A program made the translations under genes and the position numbers. A stretch of 7,816 nt of DNA from Acidimicrobiia bacterium (GTDB lineage Bacteria > Actinomycetota > Acidimicrobiia > Acidimicrobiales > Ilumatobacteraceae): positions 1 to 7,816 of the forward strand of contig JAUHYJ010000156.1 of assembly GCA_030425785.1 (NCBI GenBank), given 5' to 3'. Positions 1 to 6,060 of this stretch are shown one piece after another (position 1 is the first letter of the stretch; every line of letters begins with the position of its first letter). The notes under the pieces are model-generated. The model worked only from the letters and a program-made list of their open reading frames with translations. It was not told where the DNA came from and did no database searches.

Positions 1-306
1 CGCCGGGTCGTGGGTGAAGCCGAGCAGGCCGCGCTCGCTGTTCGTGCAGACCGACAAGGTGAGCGCCGTCGCGAAGCCGCCGTCGGAGTTGCCGACGCGG
101 ATCCGGCCGCCCTTCTCGAGCACCACGATCTGGTCGCTCGGCAGCCACTCGACGGCGGTCGGTGACGAGAACGATCCGACGCTCGCGTCGGTGAAGCCGG
201 CCGGTACGGTGGCAGCTTCGACGGTCGGTCCGTCGTCGACGAGGGCTCCGGTCAGCGAGCTCGCAGCGACGAGGGCGGCGGTGACGAGTTGGCGGCGTCG
301 GCGCAT
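1..306 (-). CDS. Secreted glucose/sorbosone dehydrogenase-like beta-propeller protein, N-terminal part
   Basis: This is the first 102 codons of a gene that runs off the left edge. The ATG is at 306-304, and the frame stays open to base 1. The N-terminus (MRRRRQLVTAALVAASSLTG) looks like a signal peptide: basic residues, then a short hydrophobic stretch ending near residue 33. The mature start, VPAGFTDASVGSFSSPTAVE (34-53), followed by the strand QIVVLEKGGRIRV (59-71) and CTNSERGLLGFTHDPA (87-102), matches the first blade of the PQQ-type glucose/sorbosone dehydrogenase family. In that family the CxNSERGLLG segment is typical. These proteins are usually exported and oxidise sugars or similar compounds with PQQ, but many members have no known substrate. 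The catalytic His and the metal and PQQ ligands lie outside the window, so activity cannot be judged. No strong ribosome binding site is seen. The gene starts 49 bp after the stop of the PLP-enzyme gene on the same strand, so cotranscription is possible. Confidence 0.8.
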   Translation of the reverse strand, partial: MRRRRQLVTAALVAASSLTGALVDDGPTVEAATVPAGFTDASVGSFSSPTAVEWLPSDQIVVLEKGGRIRVGNSDGGFATALTLSVCTNSERGLLGFTHDPA

Positions 307-355
307 GTCGGGACCGTACCGCGCGCTCGCTCCGGGTGTGGTTCGCTCGGCGACC

Positions 356-1483
356 TCAGTGCGGCTGCGAGATCGCCTGGTCGAGGTCGAGCCAGAGGTC
401 GTCGACCGACTCGATGCCGACGCTGAGCCGGATGAGACCGGGTGGGACGTCTTCCTGGCCGTCCAGCGCGGCGCGTTGCTCCATCGTCGATTCGACGCCT
501 CCGAGGCTCGTGGCGTGGCGGATCAGCCGGATGCGGCGGCAGGCGGCGCGCGCCGCTTCGGCGTCGGCGAGCTCGAAGCTCAGCACCGAGCCGAACCCGC
601 TCATCTGTGCGGCTGCGAGTGCGTGCCCCGGGTCGTCGGGCAGGCCGGGGTAGCGCACGCGAGTGACGGCGGGATGGTCGGCGAGTCGCTCGGCGATCGT
701 GCGGGCCGACGCCTGGCCGCGTTCGAGTCGCAGCGCCATCGTGCGGACGCCACGCGTGGCCAGGAAGGTCTCGAGCGCGCCCGGCGTCGCGCCGTGCAGC
801 AGGCGCTGCCGGCGGAGCGCGTCCGCGAGCTCGGGTCGGCGTGTCGTGACGACGCCCGCCAGCAGGTCGGAGTGGCCACCGATGAACTTCGTCGCGGACT
901 GCACCGAGACGTCGGCGCCCAGGTCGAGTGGTCGCTGGTTGAGCGCGGTGGCGAAGGTGTTGTCGACGGCGAGGACGGTGCCGGGCCCCCGGGACTCGGC
1001 CGCGATCCGGTGCAGGTCGGCGACGAGCATCAGCGGGTTCGAAGGCGACTCGACCCAGATCAGGTCGGCCGCTCCGACGGCGGCGAGCCAACCGTCGGTG
1101 TCGTCGGTGTCGACGCGGGTGATCGTCCACCGACCGTCGGCTTCGCCGGCCGCGGCGACACCCTCGGTGGCCTGGTAGCAGTCGGCCGGGATCACGACGT
1201 GGCCGCCGCTCGGCACCCCGGCGAACACTGCGGCGATCGCCGCCATCCCGGATGCGAACGAGATGCACTCGGCACCCTCGAGGCCGCCGACGACGGCCTC
1301 GAGCGACGCCCAGCCTGCGGTCCCGTCGCCCCGCGAATAGATCCGTCCCGGCTCCTCGTCGGCGTCGCCGTGCTCGAAGTTCGACGCCGCGACGATCGGC
1401 TCGTTGAGCGGTTCGCCGGCGGCGTGCGGGCGCCCGCCCGCGACCAGCCAGGTGTCATCCGCCCATCCGTCGTCGCGCTGCAT
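356..1483 (-). CDS. PLP-dependent Cys/Met metabolism enzyme (cystathionine gamma-synthase/gamma-lyase family)
   Basis: This is a 375-residue cytosolic PLP enzyme of the transsulfuration family, slightly shorter than the usual 380-400. The ATG at 1483 was chosen because family similarity begins right after it; the frame is open further upstream but that part looks like nothing. Visible landmarks are the YSR segment (49-51; Tyr and Arg normally contact the PLP phosphate of the neighbouring subunit), SFASGMAAI (75-83), WVESPSNPLM (143-152), AVDNTFA (172-178; Asp173 pairs with the pyridine nitrogen) and SATKFIGGHSDLLAG (196-210), where Lys199 is the Schiff-base lysine. SLGGVES (326-332) is the C-terminal substrate-carboxylate loop. 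Members make or cleave cystathionine, or cleave methionine; sequence alone does not settle which. Oddly, the usual NPT after YSR is replaced by GDGTAGW. No met or cys genes are adjacent. It is divergent from the sortase-like gene and may be cotranscribed with the dehydrogenase-like gene after it. Confidence 0.92.
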   Translation of the reverse strand: MQRDDGWADDTWLVAGGRPHAAGEPLNEPIVAASNFEHGDADEEPGRIYSRGDGTAGWASLEAVVGGLEGAECISFASGMAAIAAVFAGVPSGGHVVIPADCYQATEGVAAAGEADGRWTITRVDTDDTDGWLAAVGAADLIWVESPSNPLMLVADLHRIAAESRGPGTVLAVDNTFATALNQRPLDLGADVSVQSATKFIGGHSDLLAGVVTTRRPELADALRRQRLLHGATPGALETFLATRGVRTMALRLERGQASARTIAERLADHPAVTRVRYPGLPDDPGHALAAAQMSGFGSVLSFELADAEAARAACRRIRLIRHATSLGGVESTMEQRAALDGQEDVPPGLIRLSVGIESVDDLWLDLDQAISQPH

Positions 1484-1603
1484 CGATCCATCGTGCCCGA
1501 CGCCGTGCCGCGCCGCCCAACGGTGCGAAGCGTCGGTGCACGAACATCGACGAATCGGGCGAGACCGTTGCATCGCGCACGTCCGCTCGGGACGGTCTGC
1601 GCA

Positions 1604-2329
1604 ATGACGACGCAGCTGGATCGGGACCCGGGCCACGGGCCCGTGGTCGGGCGAGTGGCCCGGCGTCGGTCGCCGCGTGTCTGGGCTCGGGTGGTGGCCG
1701 GTCTGGTCGCATCGGCCGTCGCGTTCGCGTCCTTCGCGGCGGCGACGGATCGGGCGGCGGCGTGTGACGCCCTGGTCGTGCCCAGTATCGATCTGGAGCG
1801 GTGCGTCGTGGCAGGCGGTCAGTCCGAGATCGACGCCGGTCGTGCGGTGCGCATGGATGTCCTCTCCACCGACTCGGTGCACTGGATCGCCGGTCACCGG
1901 ACCACGCACGGCGGCACGTTCAGCTCCCTGACGTCCATCGCGCTGCGCGATCTCGTCGCCTACCGCGGCGGCGTGTACCGCGTCGAGCAGCACATCGTGG
2001 TCGACCGGTTCGTCGACACCACGGCGTTCGCATGGATCGCCAGCGGTCGCGAGGCACTGATCCTCCAGACGTCGGCCTCCGGCTCGAACGTCCACTTCTG
2101 GTACGCGCCGAAGACCGCCGAGCCGTTCGTCGTGGCGCAGTCGCCCGCCGTGCCGGCGCCACCGGCGGGCGCTCCCCCCGAGGCACCTGTCACGCCGGTC
2201 GAGCCGACCGTTCGCTCGACCGCGCCGACGTCGCCGACGTCGCCGCGACGGGGCGACGGGAAGTCGGGCGCCGCGCTCGCCGCACGAACGTCGGCCCTGC
2301 GTACCCTCCTCCAACTGCGAGCGCGCTGA
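1604..2329 (+). CDS. Secreted sortase-like domain protein lacking the catalytic cysteine
   Basis: This is a 241-residue exported protein. The start is the ATG at 1604; the frame is open far upstream, but that stretch is antisense to the PLP-enzyme gene. Residues 1-25 are basic and 26-48 form a hydrophobic signal or anchor. The core (about 54-168) reads like a class E/F-type sortase: ALVVPSIDLERCVVAGGQ (55-72), then WIAGHRTTHGGTFSSL (94-109), where His98 fits the catalytic His, then LRDLVAYRGGVYRVEQHIVV (114-133) for the strands that follow. In true sortases the next core strand ends in Thr-Leu-x-Thr-Cys with an Arg shortly after. Here that strand is LILQTSASGSNVHFWYAP (152-169): Ser157 stands where Cys is expected, and no Arg follows. 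Residues 180-215 are rich in Pro and Ala, and the tail is basic. Cys54 and Cys67 could form a disulfide. It is probably not a standard transpeptidase; a binding or structural role outside the membrane is a guess. No LPXTG substrate gene is nearby. Confidence 0.72.
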   Translation: MTTQLDRDPGHGPVVGRVARRRSPRVWARVVAGLVASAVAFASFAAATDRAAACDALVVPSIDLERCVVAGGQSEIDAGRAVRMDVLSTDSVHWIAGHRTTHGGTFSSLTSIALRDLVAYRGGVYRVEQHIVVDRFVDTTAFAWIASGREALILQTSASGSNVHFWYAPKTAEPFVVAQSPAVPAPPAGAPPEAPVTPVEPTVRSTAPTSPTSPRRGDGKSGAALAARTSALRTLLQLRAR

Positions 2330-2370
2330 CGGCATGCCGAGTCGCTGACGCATCCGGCGATGCCTGGTGC

Positions 2371-2392
2371 CGCGGTGGCGAGCGCCGCCGTG
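2371..2392. terminator. GC-rich hairpin in the convergent gap
   Basis: The 177-bp gap at 2330-2506 lies between the stop of the plus-strand sortase-like gene and the stop of the minus-strand stress-protein gene, and I see no credible gene in it. It holds a hairpin: arm 2371-2379 (CGCGGTGGC) pairs with 2384-2392 (GCCGCCGTG) around a 4-nt loop, with nine pairs of which two are G-U type. There is no T-run on either side, so it may be a weak or U-less bidirectional terminator, or just a chance result of high GC. A 10-bp palindrome, CGGCATGCCG, sits directly after the first stop (2330-2339), and a small stem GCATC/GATGC lies at 2350-2363. Confidence 0.3.
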
Positions 2393-2506
2393 CTCCTCCT
2401 CCAGCCGACCGACCGGGCCCGGGACATGTGGCCCTCGTCGACTGCCCCCGCCGGCTCGCGTCGTCCGGTTGGTGTCGGCGTGCTCTCGACGATCCGGCGG
2501 ACCGTG

Positions 2507-3316
2507 TCAGCGCACGACGGCGACCGGGCAGCGAGCGCCCGACAGCAGGGCTTGGCTCGTCGAGCCGAGCAGGAGCCCGGCGAGGGCTCGCCGGCCCCGC
2601 GATCCGACGACCACGAGGTCAGCACGGCCGGAGGCCTCGATGAGCGCGTCGGTCGGCTCGTCACGGGTTGCCGTGGCGTCGACCCGGACGTCGGTGTCGA
2701 GTCCGGCGAGATCGACGGCGCGGCGGGCCACGTCGATCGAGCCCGCGTGGACGGCATCGATGCGGGCGCGCGGCCAGTGCGTCGCTGCGAACCGCAGCGC
2801 CCGGATCGACGCGTTCGCGCCGGTGTCGTCGGTCTCGTGGTCGGCGATGCCGACCACGATGTGGTCCGGTGCCGCGATCCGCTCGCCTCGGACGACCACG
2901 ACCGGTCGGTCGGTGTGGTTGACCACGTGGTTGGCGGTCGACCCGAGCACGAGCGATGCGCGTCCGGCGCCCTCGTGGCCGACCACGATGGCGGTGACGT
3001 CGCGTGCGTCGGCGACCCGGATCAGCGCTCGACCGGCGTGACCCTGCTCGATCGCCGGGACGACCCGGACGTCGTCGAGACGTTCGACGAACTCGACGAG
3101 CCCGCGTTCGGCGACGGCCCCCATCTCCTCGGCCGGGATCGTCGCGGCGTCGTCGAGGCCGACCATCGACGCCACGTCCCAGACGTGGACGGCGACGATC
3201 GAGTCGCCGTCGTCGAGCGCAGTCCGGGCCCAGTCGAGCCCGGCCGCACCCTCGTCGGTCGCGTCGACGCCCACCACGAACGTCCGGCCTGGTGTCTGCA
3301 CGCCCCGGATTCTCAC
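2507..3316 (-). CDS. Tandem-domain universal stress protein (UspA family)
   Basis: This is a 269-residue cytosolic protein with two UspA domains (about 10-142 and 150-269), the double-domain form common in actinobacteria. Such proteins bind ATP and are linked to hypoxia, starvation or oxidative stress; the exact role here is unknown. Domain 1 starts with FVVGVDATDEG (Asp18 in the usual adenine-contacting place) and has GHEG...GST (113-127). Domain 2 starts with HIVVGIADHE and ends with VVVGSRGRRALAGLLLGSTS (235-254), a textbook G-2x-G-9x-G(S/T) nucleotide loop. The domain 1 loop has only eight residues in the spacer. The start given is the GTG at 3316; a second in-frame GTG at 3301 is equally compatible with the domain. 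A TTGCAC (3341-3336) and a GAGAAT (3315-3310) lie where -35 and -10 elements would give a leaderless message near 3301. It lies just beyond the terminator after tRNA-Pro, so it probably has its own promoter. Confidence 0.92.
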   Translation of the reverse strand: MRIRGVQTPGRTFVVGVDATDEGAAGLDWARTALDDGDSIVAVHVWDVASMVGLDDAATIPAEEMGAVAERGLVEFVERLDDVRVVPAIEQGHAGRALIRVADARDVTAIVVGHEGAGRASLVLGSTANHVVNHTDRPVVVVRGERIAAPDHIVVGIADHETDDTGANASIRALRFAATHWPRARIDAVHAGSIDVARRAVDLAGLDTDVRVDATATRDEPTDALIEASGRADLVVVGSRGRRALAGLLLGSTSQALLSGARCPVAVVR

Positions 3317-3349
3317 CGACGGGCGGTCGCCGGTGCAACGTGCGGACGC

Positions 3350-3384
3350 GAAACGAGCCGGTCACCCATCGGTGACCGGCTCGT
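3350..3384 (-). terminator. Intrinsic-type terminator after tRNA-Pro
   Basis: This is a perfect 14-bp stem, 3353-3366 (ACGAGCCGGTCACC) pairing with 3371-3384, closed by a 4-nt loop (3367-3370). Read on the minus strand, it begins at the last base of the tRNA's CCA end and is followed by TTTCG, a short U-run of three. Position and strength fit a terminator for the tRNA and possibly for the whole ATPase/receiver operon upstream. The stress-protein gene starts only 34-50 bp further on. Confidence 0.85.
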
Positions 3385-3461
3385 GGTCGGGGTGAGAGGA
3401 TTTGAACCTCCGGCCTCGTCGTCCCGAACGACGCGCGCTAACCAAGCTGCGCCACACCCCG
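3384..3461 (-). tRNA. tRNA-Pro(CGG)
   Basis: This 78-nt tRNA includes an encoded CCA (3386-3384). Read 5' to 3' on the minus strand, the acceptor stem is CGGGGTG with CACCCCG, the D arm is GCGC-AGCTTGGTTA-GCGC, and the anticodon arm is CGTCG-TTCGGGA-CGACG. That gives anticodon CGG, which reads the proline codon CCG. The variable loop is AGGCC. The T arm is GGAGG-TTCAAAT-CCTCT with one G-U pair at its base, and the discriminator base is A. All stems pair. The gene lies 17 bp after the receiver-domain gene on the same strand and runs directly into a hairpin terminator. I see no convincing separate promoter in the 17-bp gap. Confidence 0.97.
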
Positions 3462-3478
3462 GTGTAGCGGCGACGAGC

Positions 3479-3955
3479 CTATCCGGCGTTGGCGGGTTCT
3501 TCCTCGGCCGAATCGGCTTCGACCGTCTCCACGGCCGTGTCGTCGGCGGTCGCGTCGACCACGAGTGCGGGAAGCCCCTCGGTGTACGCATCACCGGCGA
3601 CGGCTGCGTCGACGGCCCGGCGCAGCCGCAGCGCATCGAGAGGCTTGATCAGCCAGGCCTCGGCCTCGGAGCGCTGGGCGAGGTACACGTCGGCGGACCG
3701 GTCGAGCAGCATGACGACGGGCACGTGCGGCAGTGCGCCGGCCGATTCGTCGAGCCGCAGCGCCATGGTGATCGCCATCCCGCCCATCGACCCGACCTGG
3801 AGGTCGGTGATGACGACGTCCGGGTCGCGCTCGGCGACGACCTTCGCGACCGCGTGACCGTCGCGGCACACGGTGAAGCTGGTGTCGGGGCCGCCGAGCG
3901 CGGCGGTGACCTCGTCGACGATCCAATCGGCATCGGTGGCGAGTAGGACGTGCAC
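3479..3955 (-). CDS. Stand-alone response-regulator receiver domain protein
   Basis: This is a 158-residue protein with one receiver (CheY-like) domain and no DNA-binding output domain. Strand 1 is MHVLLATDAD, with the acidic pair Asp8/Asp10. Strand 3 is DVVITDLQVGSMGGM, with Asp51 as the likely phosphoacceptor. WLIKPLD (101-107) contains the conserved Lys104-Pro. The usual Thr/Ser at the end of strand 4 is missing: PVVMLLDRSAD (79-89) has Leu84 there, so phosphorylation-linked switching may be altered. Residues 125-158 form an acidic, Ala-rich tail (VETVEADSAEEE near the end) that is probably flexible. The start is GTG at 3955, preceded by AGGG eight nt upstream. The gene begins 10 bp after the second ATPase gene, so it is almost certainly in the same operon. 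No histidine kinase is in view. It might modulate the ATPase pair by protein contact, but that is inference from position only. Confidence 0.87.
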   Translation of the reverse strand: MHVLLATDADWIVDEVTAALGGPDTSFTVCRDGHAVAKVVAERDPDVVITDLQVGSMGGMAITMALRLDESAGALPHVPVVMLLDRSADVYLAQRSEAEAWLIKPLDALRLRRAVDAAVAGDAYTEGLPALVVDATADDTAVETVEADSAEEEPANAG

Positions 3956-3963
3956 GGTCCGAA

Positions 3964-3967
3964 CCCT
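3964..3967 (-). promoter_or_regulatory. Ribosome binding site of the receiver-domain gene
   Basis: AGGG on the minus strand lies eight nt before the GTG at 3955 and overlaps the TAG stop (3968-3966) of the preceding ATPase gene. It supports the GTG start and translation from the same message as the ATPases. Confidence 0.5.
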
Positions 3968-5090
3968 ACCCGTTGCCCTCGGGCTCCGACTCGTTGCGGC
4001 GCGCGGGGAAGAGGTACTGCGCGAGGTGGTCGAGCGACTCGAGGTCGTGGACGTCGTCGGGCAGGAGCGGCACCTCGACGACGGGAGTGTCGGCGGTGGC
4101 GAGCAACTGGTCGACCTCGGAGCGTTCGCGGGCGGCGAGTTCGCGGAGCTCGCCGAGGTTCGTCCACATCGCGGCGAGGTCGAGGTCGTCGCGGTCGCGG
4201 GCGGTCGCCGCCTTGTCGTGGGCGTCGGCGGGCGTGCCGTCGCCGAAGGTCGGGTGGAGACGGTTCACGACGATGGCGCCCACGCCGAAACCGCGCTCGA
4301 CCAGCTCGTGGCCGAACCACGCCGCTTCCACGAGCGCGTCGTGACGTGGCGACGTGACCACGACGAAGGTCGTGTCGTCGGCGCGCAGGAGCTCGGCCAC
4401 CTCGTCGGCGCGTTGGCGGAACCCCGCCTCCATCCCGGCGAAGGCCTGGAAGAACGCCACGGCGTCGCCGAGCACGTCGGAGCCGACGACCCGTCCGATC
4501 GCGTTCAGCAGGGGCTGGGTCGCGGCACTGAAGATCTTGAGACCCGTCCGGGTCGGCATCATCATCAGCTTGAAGACCTTGTGGTCGAGGAACCGGGTGA
4601 GCACGCTCGGCGCCTCGAGGAACTCGATCGCGTTGCGGCTCGGCGGCGTGTCGACGACGACGAGATCGAAGCGGTCGTCCGCGTGCAGTTCGTGCAATGC
4701 CTCGGACGCCATGTACTCCTGGGTGCCGCTCAGCGCCGTGGCCATGTTGCGGTAGAAGCGGTTGGTGACGATCCGCTCCGCCTGCTCGTCGTCGGTGGCG
4801 TGTCCGCGTACGACCCGTTCGAACATCGCCGGAGCGTCGAGCATCATCGCCCAGAGCTCGCCGTCGCCCGTCTCGACCGGCACTCGCTGCGGCTCGCCGG
4901 TGAGGCCGTCCGGCAGGCCCAGTGCGTCGGCCAGCCGGCGCGCCGGGTCGATCGTCACGACGACGACGCGCCGGCCGCAGCGTGCGACGTCGAGCCCCAG
5001 TGCGGCGGCGCCGGTCGTCTTGCCGACACCGCCGGAACCGCAGCAGACGACGACGTTCGACCGCCCGACCAGGTCGTGGAGACCGCTCAC
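3966..5090 (-). CDS. ArsA/Get3-family ATPase, second subunit (Rv3680-like)
   Basis: This is a 374-residue soluble P-loop ATPase of the ArsA/Get3 group. The nucleotide loop is GSGGVGKTT (18-26, Lys24). Switch I is TIDPARRLADALG (46-58, Asp48), switch II is DLVVVDTPPSRN (142-153, Asp147), and VVNR (274-277) is the adenine-side Asn-Arg. The stretch AMMLDAPAMF, RFYRNMATALSGTQEYMASE (111-130) and DTPPSRNAIEFLEAPS fit the second gene of the actinobacterial pair known in M. tuberculosis as Rv3679/Rv3680, whose products are related to the eukaryotic tail-anchored-protein targeting factor Get3. The signature lysine of the deviant Walker A motif (second residue) is Ser19 here. There is no CxxC, and the only cysteines are 16, 17 and 38, so arsenite pumping is unlikely. 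The start is GTG at 5090, overlapping the stop of the first ATPase gene (GTGA), which implies translational coupling. The last ~15 residues are polar and probably disordered. Confidence 0.93.
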   Translation of the reverse strand: MSGLHDLVGRSNVVVCCGSGGVGKTTGAAALGLDVARCGRRVVVVTIDPARRLADALGLPDGLTGEPQRVPVETGDGELWAMMLDAPAMFERVVRGHATDDEQAERIVTNRFYRNMATALSGTQEYMASEALHELHADDRFDLVVVDTPPSRNAIEFLEAPSVLTRFLDHKVFKLMMMPTRTGLKIFSAATQPLLNAIGRVVGSDVLGDAVAFFQAFAGMEAGFRQRADEVAELLRADDTTFVVVTSPRHDALVEAAWFGHELVERGFGVGAIVVNRLHPTFGDGTPADAHDKAATARDRDDLDLAAMWTNLGELRELAARERSEVDQLLATADTPVVEVPLLPDDVHDLESLDHLAQYLFPARRNESEPEGNG

Positions 5091-6031
5091 GAGTCGGCGT
5101 TCCGGTCGAGTGGAGCCCGGTCGTCGTGCGCGCGCTCGTCGTCCGGGGGGTCGTGGTGCCCGAACGATGCGGCGAGTTCGGCGACGTCGTCGGCGCCGAG
5201 CGCGGCCACCGGGCGGCGCGTCAGCGTGACGACGTCGTCGAACGCCGCGTGCACCCGGTCGAGCTCGAGGCGCTGGACGGCGAGGCGGCTCCGGCGGAAC
5301 GCGGCCGCAGCGCGCGCATCGTCGACCTGCGCCCGGAGCCGACCGACGTCGACCGTCTCGGGGTCGGGTGGCTCGGGCCCGGGATCGATCTGGTTCACGA
5401 CGACCGGCCCGAGCGTGGCGCCGACCCGCTCACGGATGGCGTCGGCGGTCTCGATCAGCTCGTTGACGGGCGTCGTCTCGGGCAGCGTGACGAGCACGAT
5501 CGAGCATCGCGCGGCGTCCGCCAGCAGCTCGAGCACGTCGTCGGCCTGCTCGCCGACCGGGCCACCGGTCACGGCGTCGCGCAACCCCGCCGGCGTGGTG
5601 AGGAACGTGATCGCATGCCCGGCCGCCGGCCCGTCGACCACGACGAGATCCCAGTCGCCGGATCGTTCGAGCTGCTTGATCTTGCCGAGCACGACCAGGT
5701 TGTCGATGCCCGGCGCCGCCGTGCCGATCACCTCGATCACGCCCGACTTCGCCAGGCGCTTGGCGATCCGGCGGAAGCCGTGGTCGAGCAGGTATTCCTC
5801 GAGCGCGGCGCCGGCCGACAGGTGCCGCACCCGATCATCCGCCGCGAGGTCGGGGAGCCAGCCGTCGAGGGTCGGCTTCCCGTCGAGCTCGACGACCAGT
5901 ACGCGCTGGCCGGCGTCTGCTGCCGCACGCGCCAGAACTGCCGTTACCGTGGTCTTCCCAACCCCGCCCTTGCCGGCGACGATCACCAATCGTGAGGTGG
6001 TCAGGCGCTGGAGGGGGGTGGAACCGGTCAT
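5087..6031 (-). CDS. ArsA/Get3-family ATPase, first subunit (Rv3679-like)
   Basis: This is a 314-residue ATPase and the partner of the following gene. Landmarks are RLVIVAGKGGVGKTT (14-28) with the complete deviant Walker A motif (signature Lys21, P-loop Lys27), VVELDGKPTL (46-55) in place of switch I, DLVVVDGPAAGHAITFL (128-144) as switch II with Asp133, GGPVGEQADDVLELL (156-170), and VVVNQID (210-216). The phrases APGIDNLVVLGKIKQLE and TLPETTPVNELIETADAIRE follow the pattern of the first gene of the actinobacterial pair. The start is the ATG at 6031; the frame stays open for 89 more codons upstream, but these are Arg-rich nonsense antisense to the NfeD gene. Only one Cys (176) is present, so no metal site of the ArsA or Get3 type is visible. 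The C-terminus (291-314) is charged, with many His and Asp. It probably forms a heterodimer with the second ATPase; the substrate is unknown. Gene order and the 4-nt overlap indicate one operon. Confidence 0.93.
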   Translation of the reverse strand: MTGSTPLQRLTTSRLVIVAGKGGVGKTTVTAVLARAAADAGQRVLVVELDGKPTLDGWLPDLAADDRVRHLSAGAALEEYLLDHGFRRIAKRLAKSGVIEVIGTAAPGIDNLVVLGKIKQLERSGDWDLVVVDGPAAGHAITFLTTPAGLRDAVTGGPVGEQADDVLELLADAARCSIVLVTLPETTPVNELIETADAIRERVGATLGPVVVNQIDPGPEPPDPETVDVGRLRAQVDDARAAAAFRRSRLAVQRLELDRVHAAFDDVVTLTRRPVAALGADDVAELAASFGHHDPPDDERAHDDRAPLDRNADS

Positions 6032-6047
6032 CGTTCGACGCTCACGC

Positions 6048-6053
6048 GAAAGG
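6048..6053 (+). promoter_or_regulatory. Ribosome binding site deciding the TTG start of the NfeD-family gene
   Basis: GAAAGG lies seven nt before the TTG at 6061. It picks the TTG over the ATG at 5992, which would add 23 residues without a signal peptide and would run across the start of the divergent ATPase gene. The signal sequence begins immediately after the TTG. Confidence 0.7.
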
Positions 6054-6060
6054 CACCTCG

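Noticed and set aside
14..1603. Long open plus-strand frame before the sortase-like gene, joined in frame to it
   Set aside because: It is antisense to the PLP-enzyme and dehydrogenase-like genes, which have clear family motifs. Its translation is Arg/Asp/Gly-rich without any recognisable domain; high GC keeps such frames open.
1484..1603. Promoters or operators in the 120-bp divergent gap
   Set aside because: No convincing -10/-35 pair or inverted repeat could be seen on either strand, so nothing was annotated.
1631..1648. Palindrome CCACGGGCCCGTGG near the start of the sortase-like gene
   Set aside because: It is in coding sequence, made only of codons common in this genome, and short enough for chance at this GC content.
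5992..6060. ATG at 5992 as the start of the NfeD-family gene
   Set aside because: It would put a non-signal peptide before the clear signal sequence and overlap the ATPase start. The TTG at 6061 has GAAAGG at good spacing.
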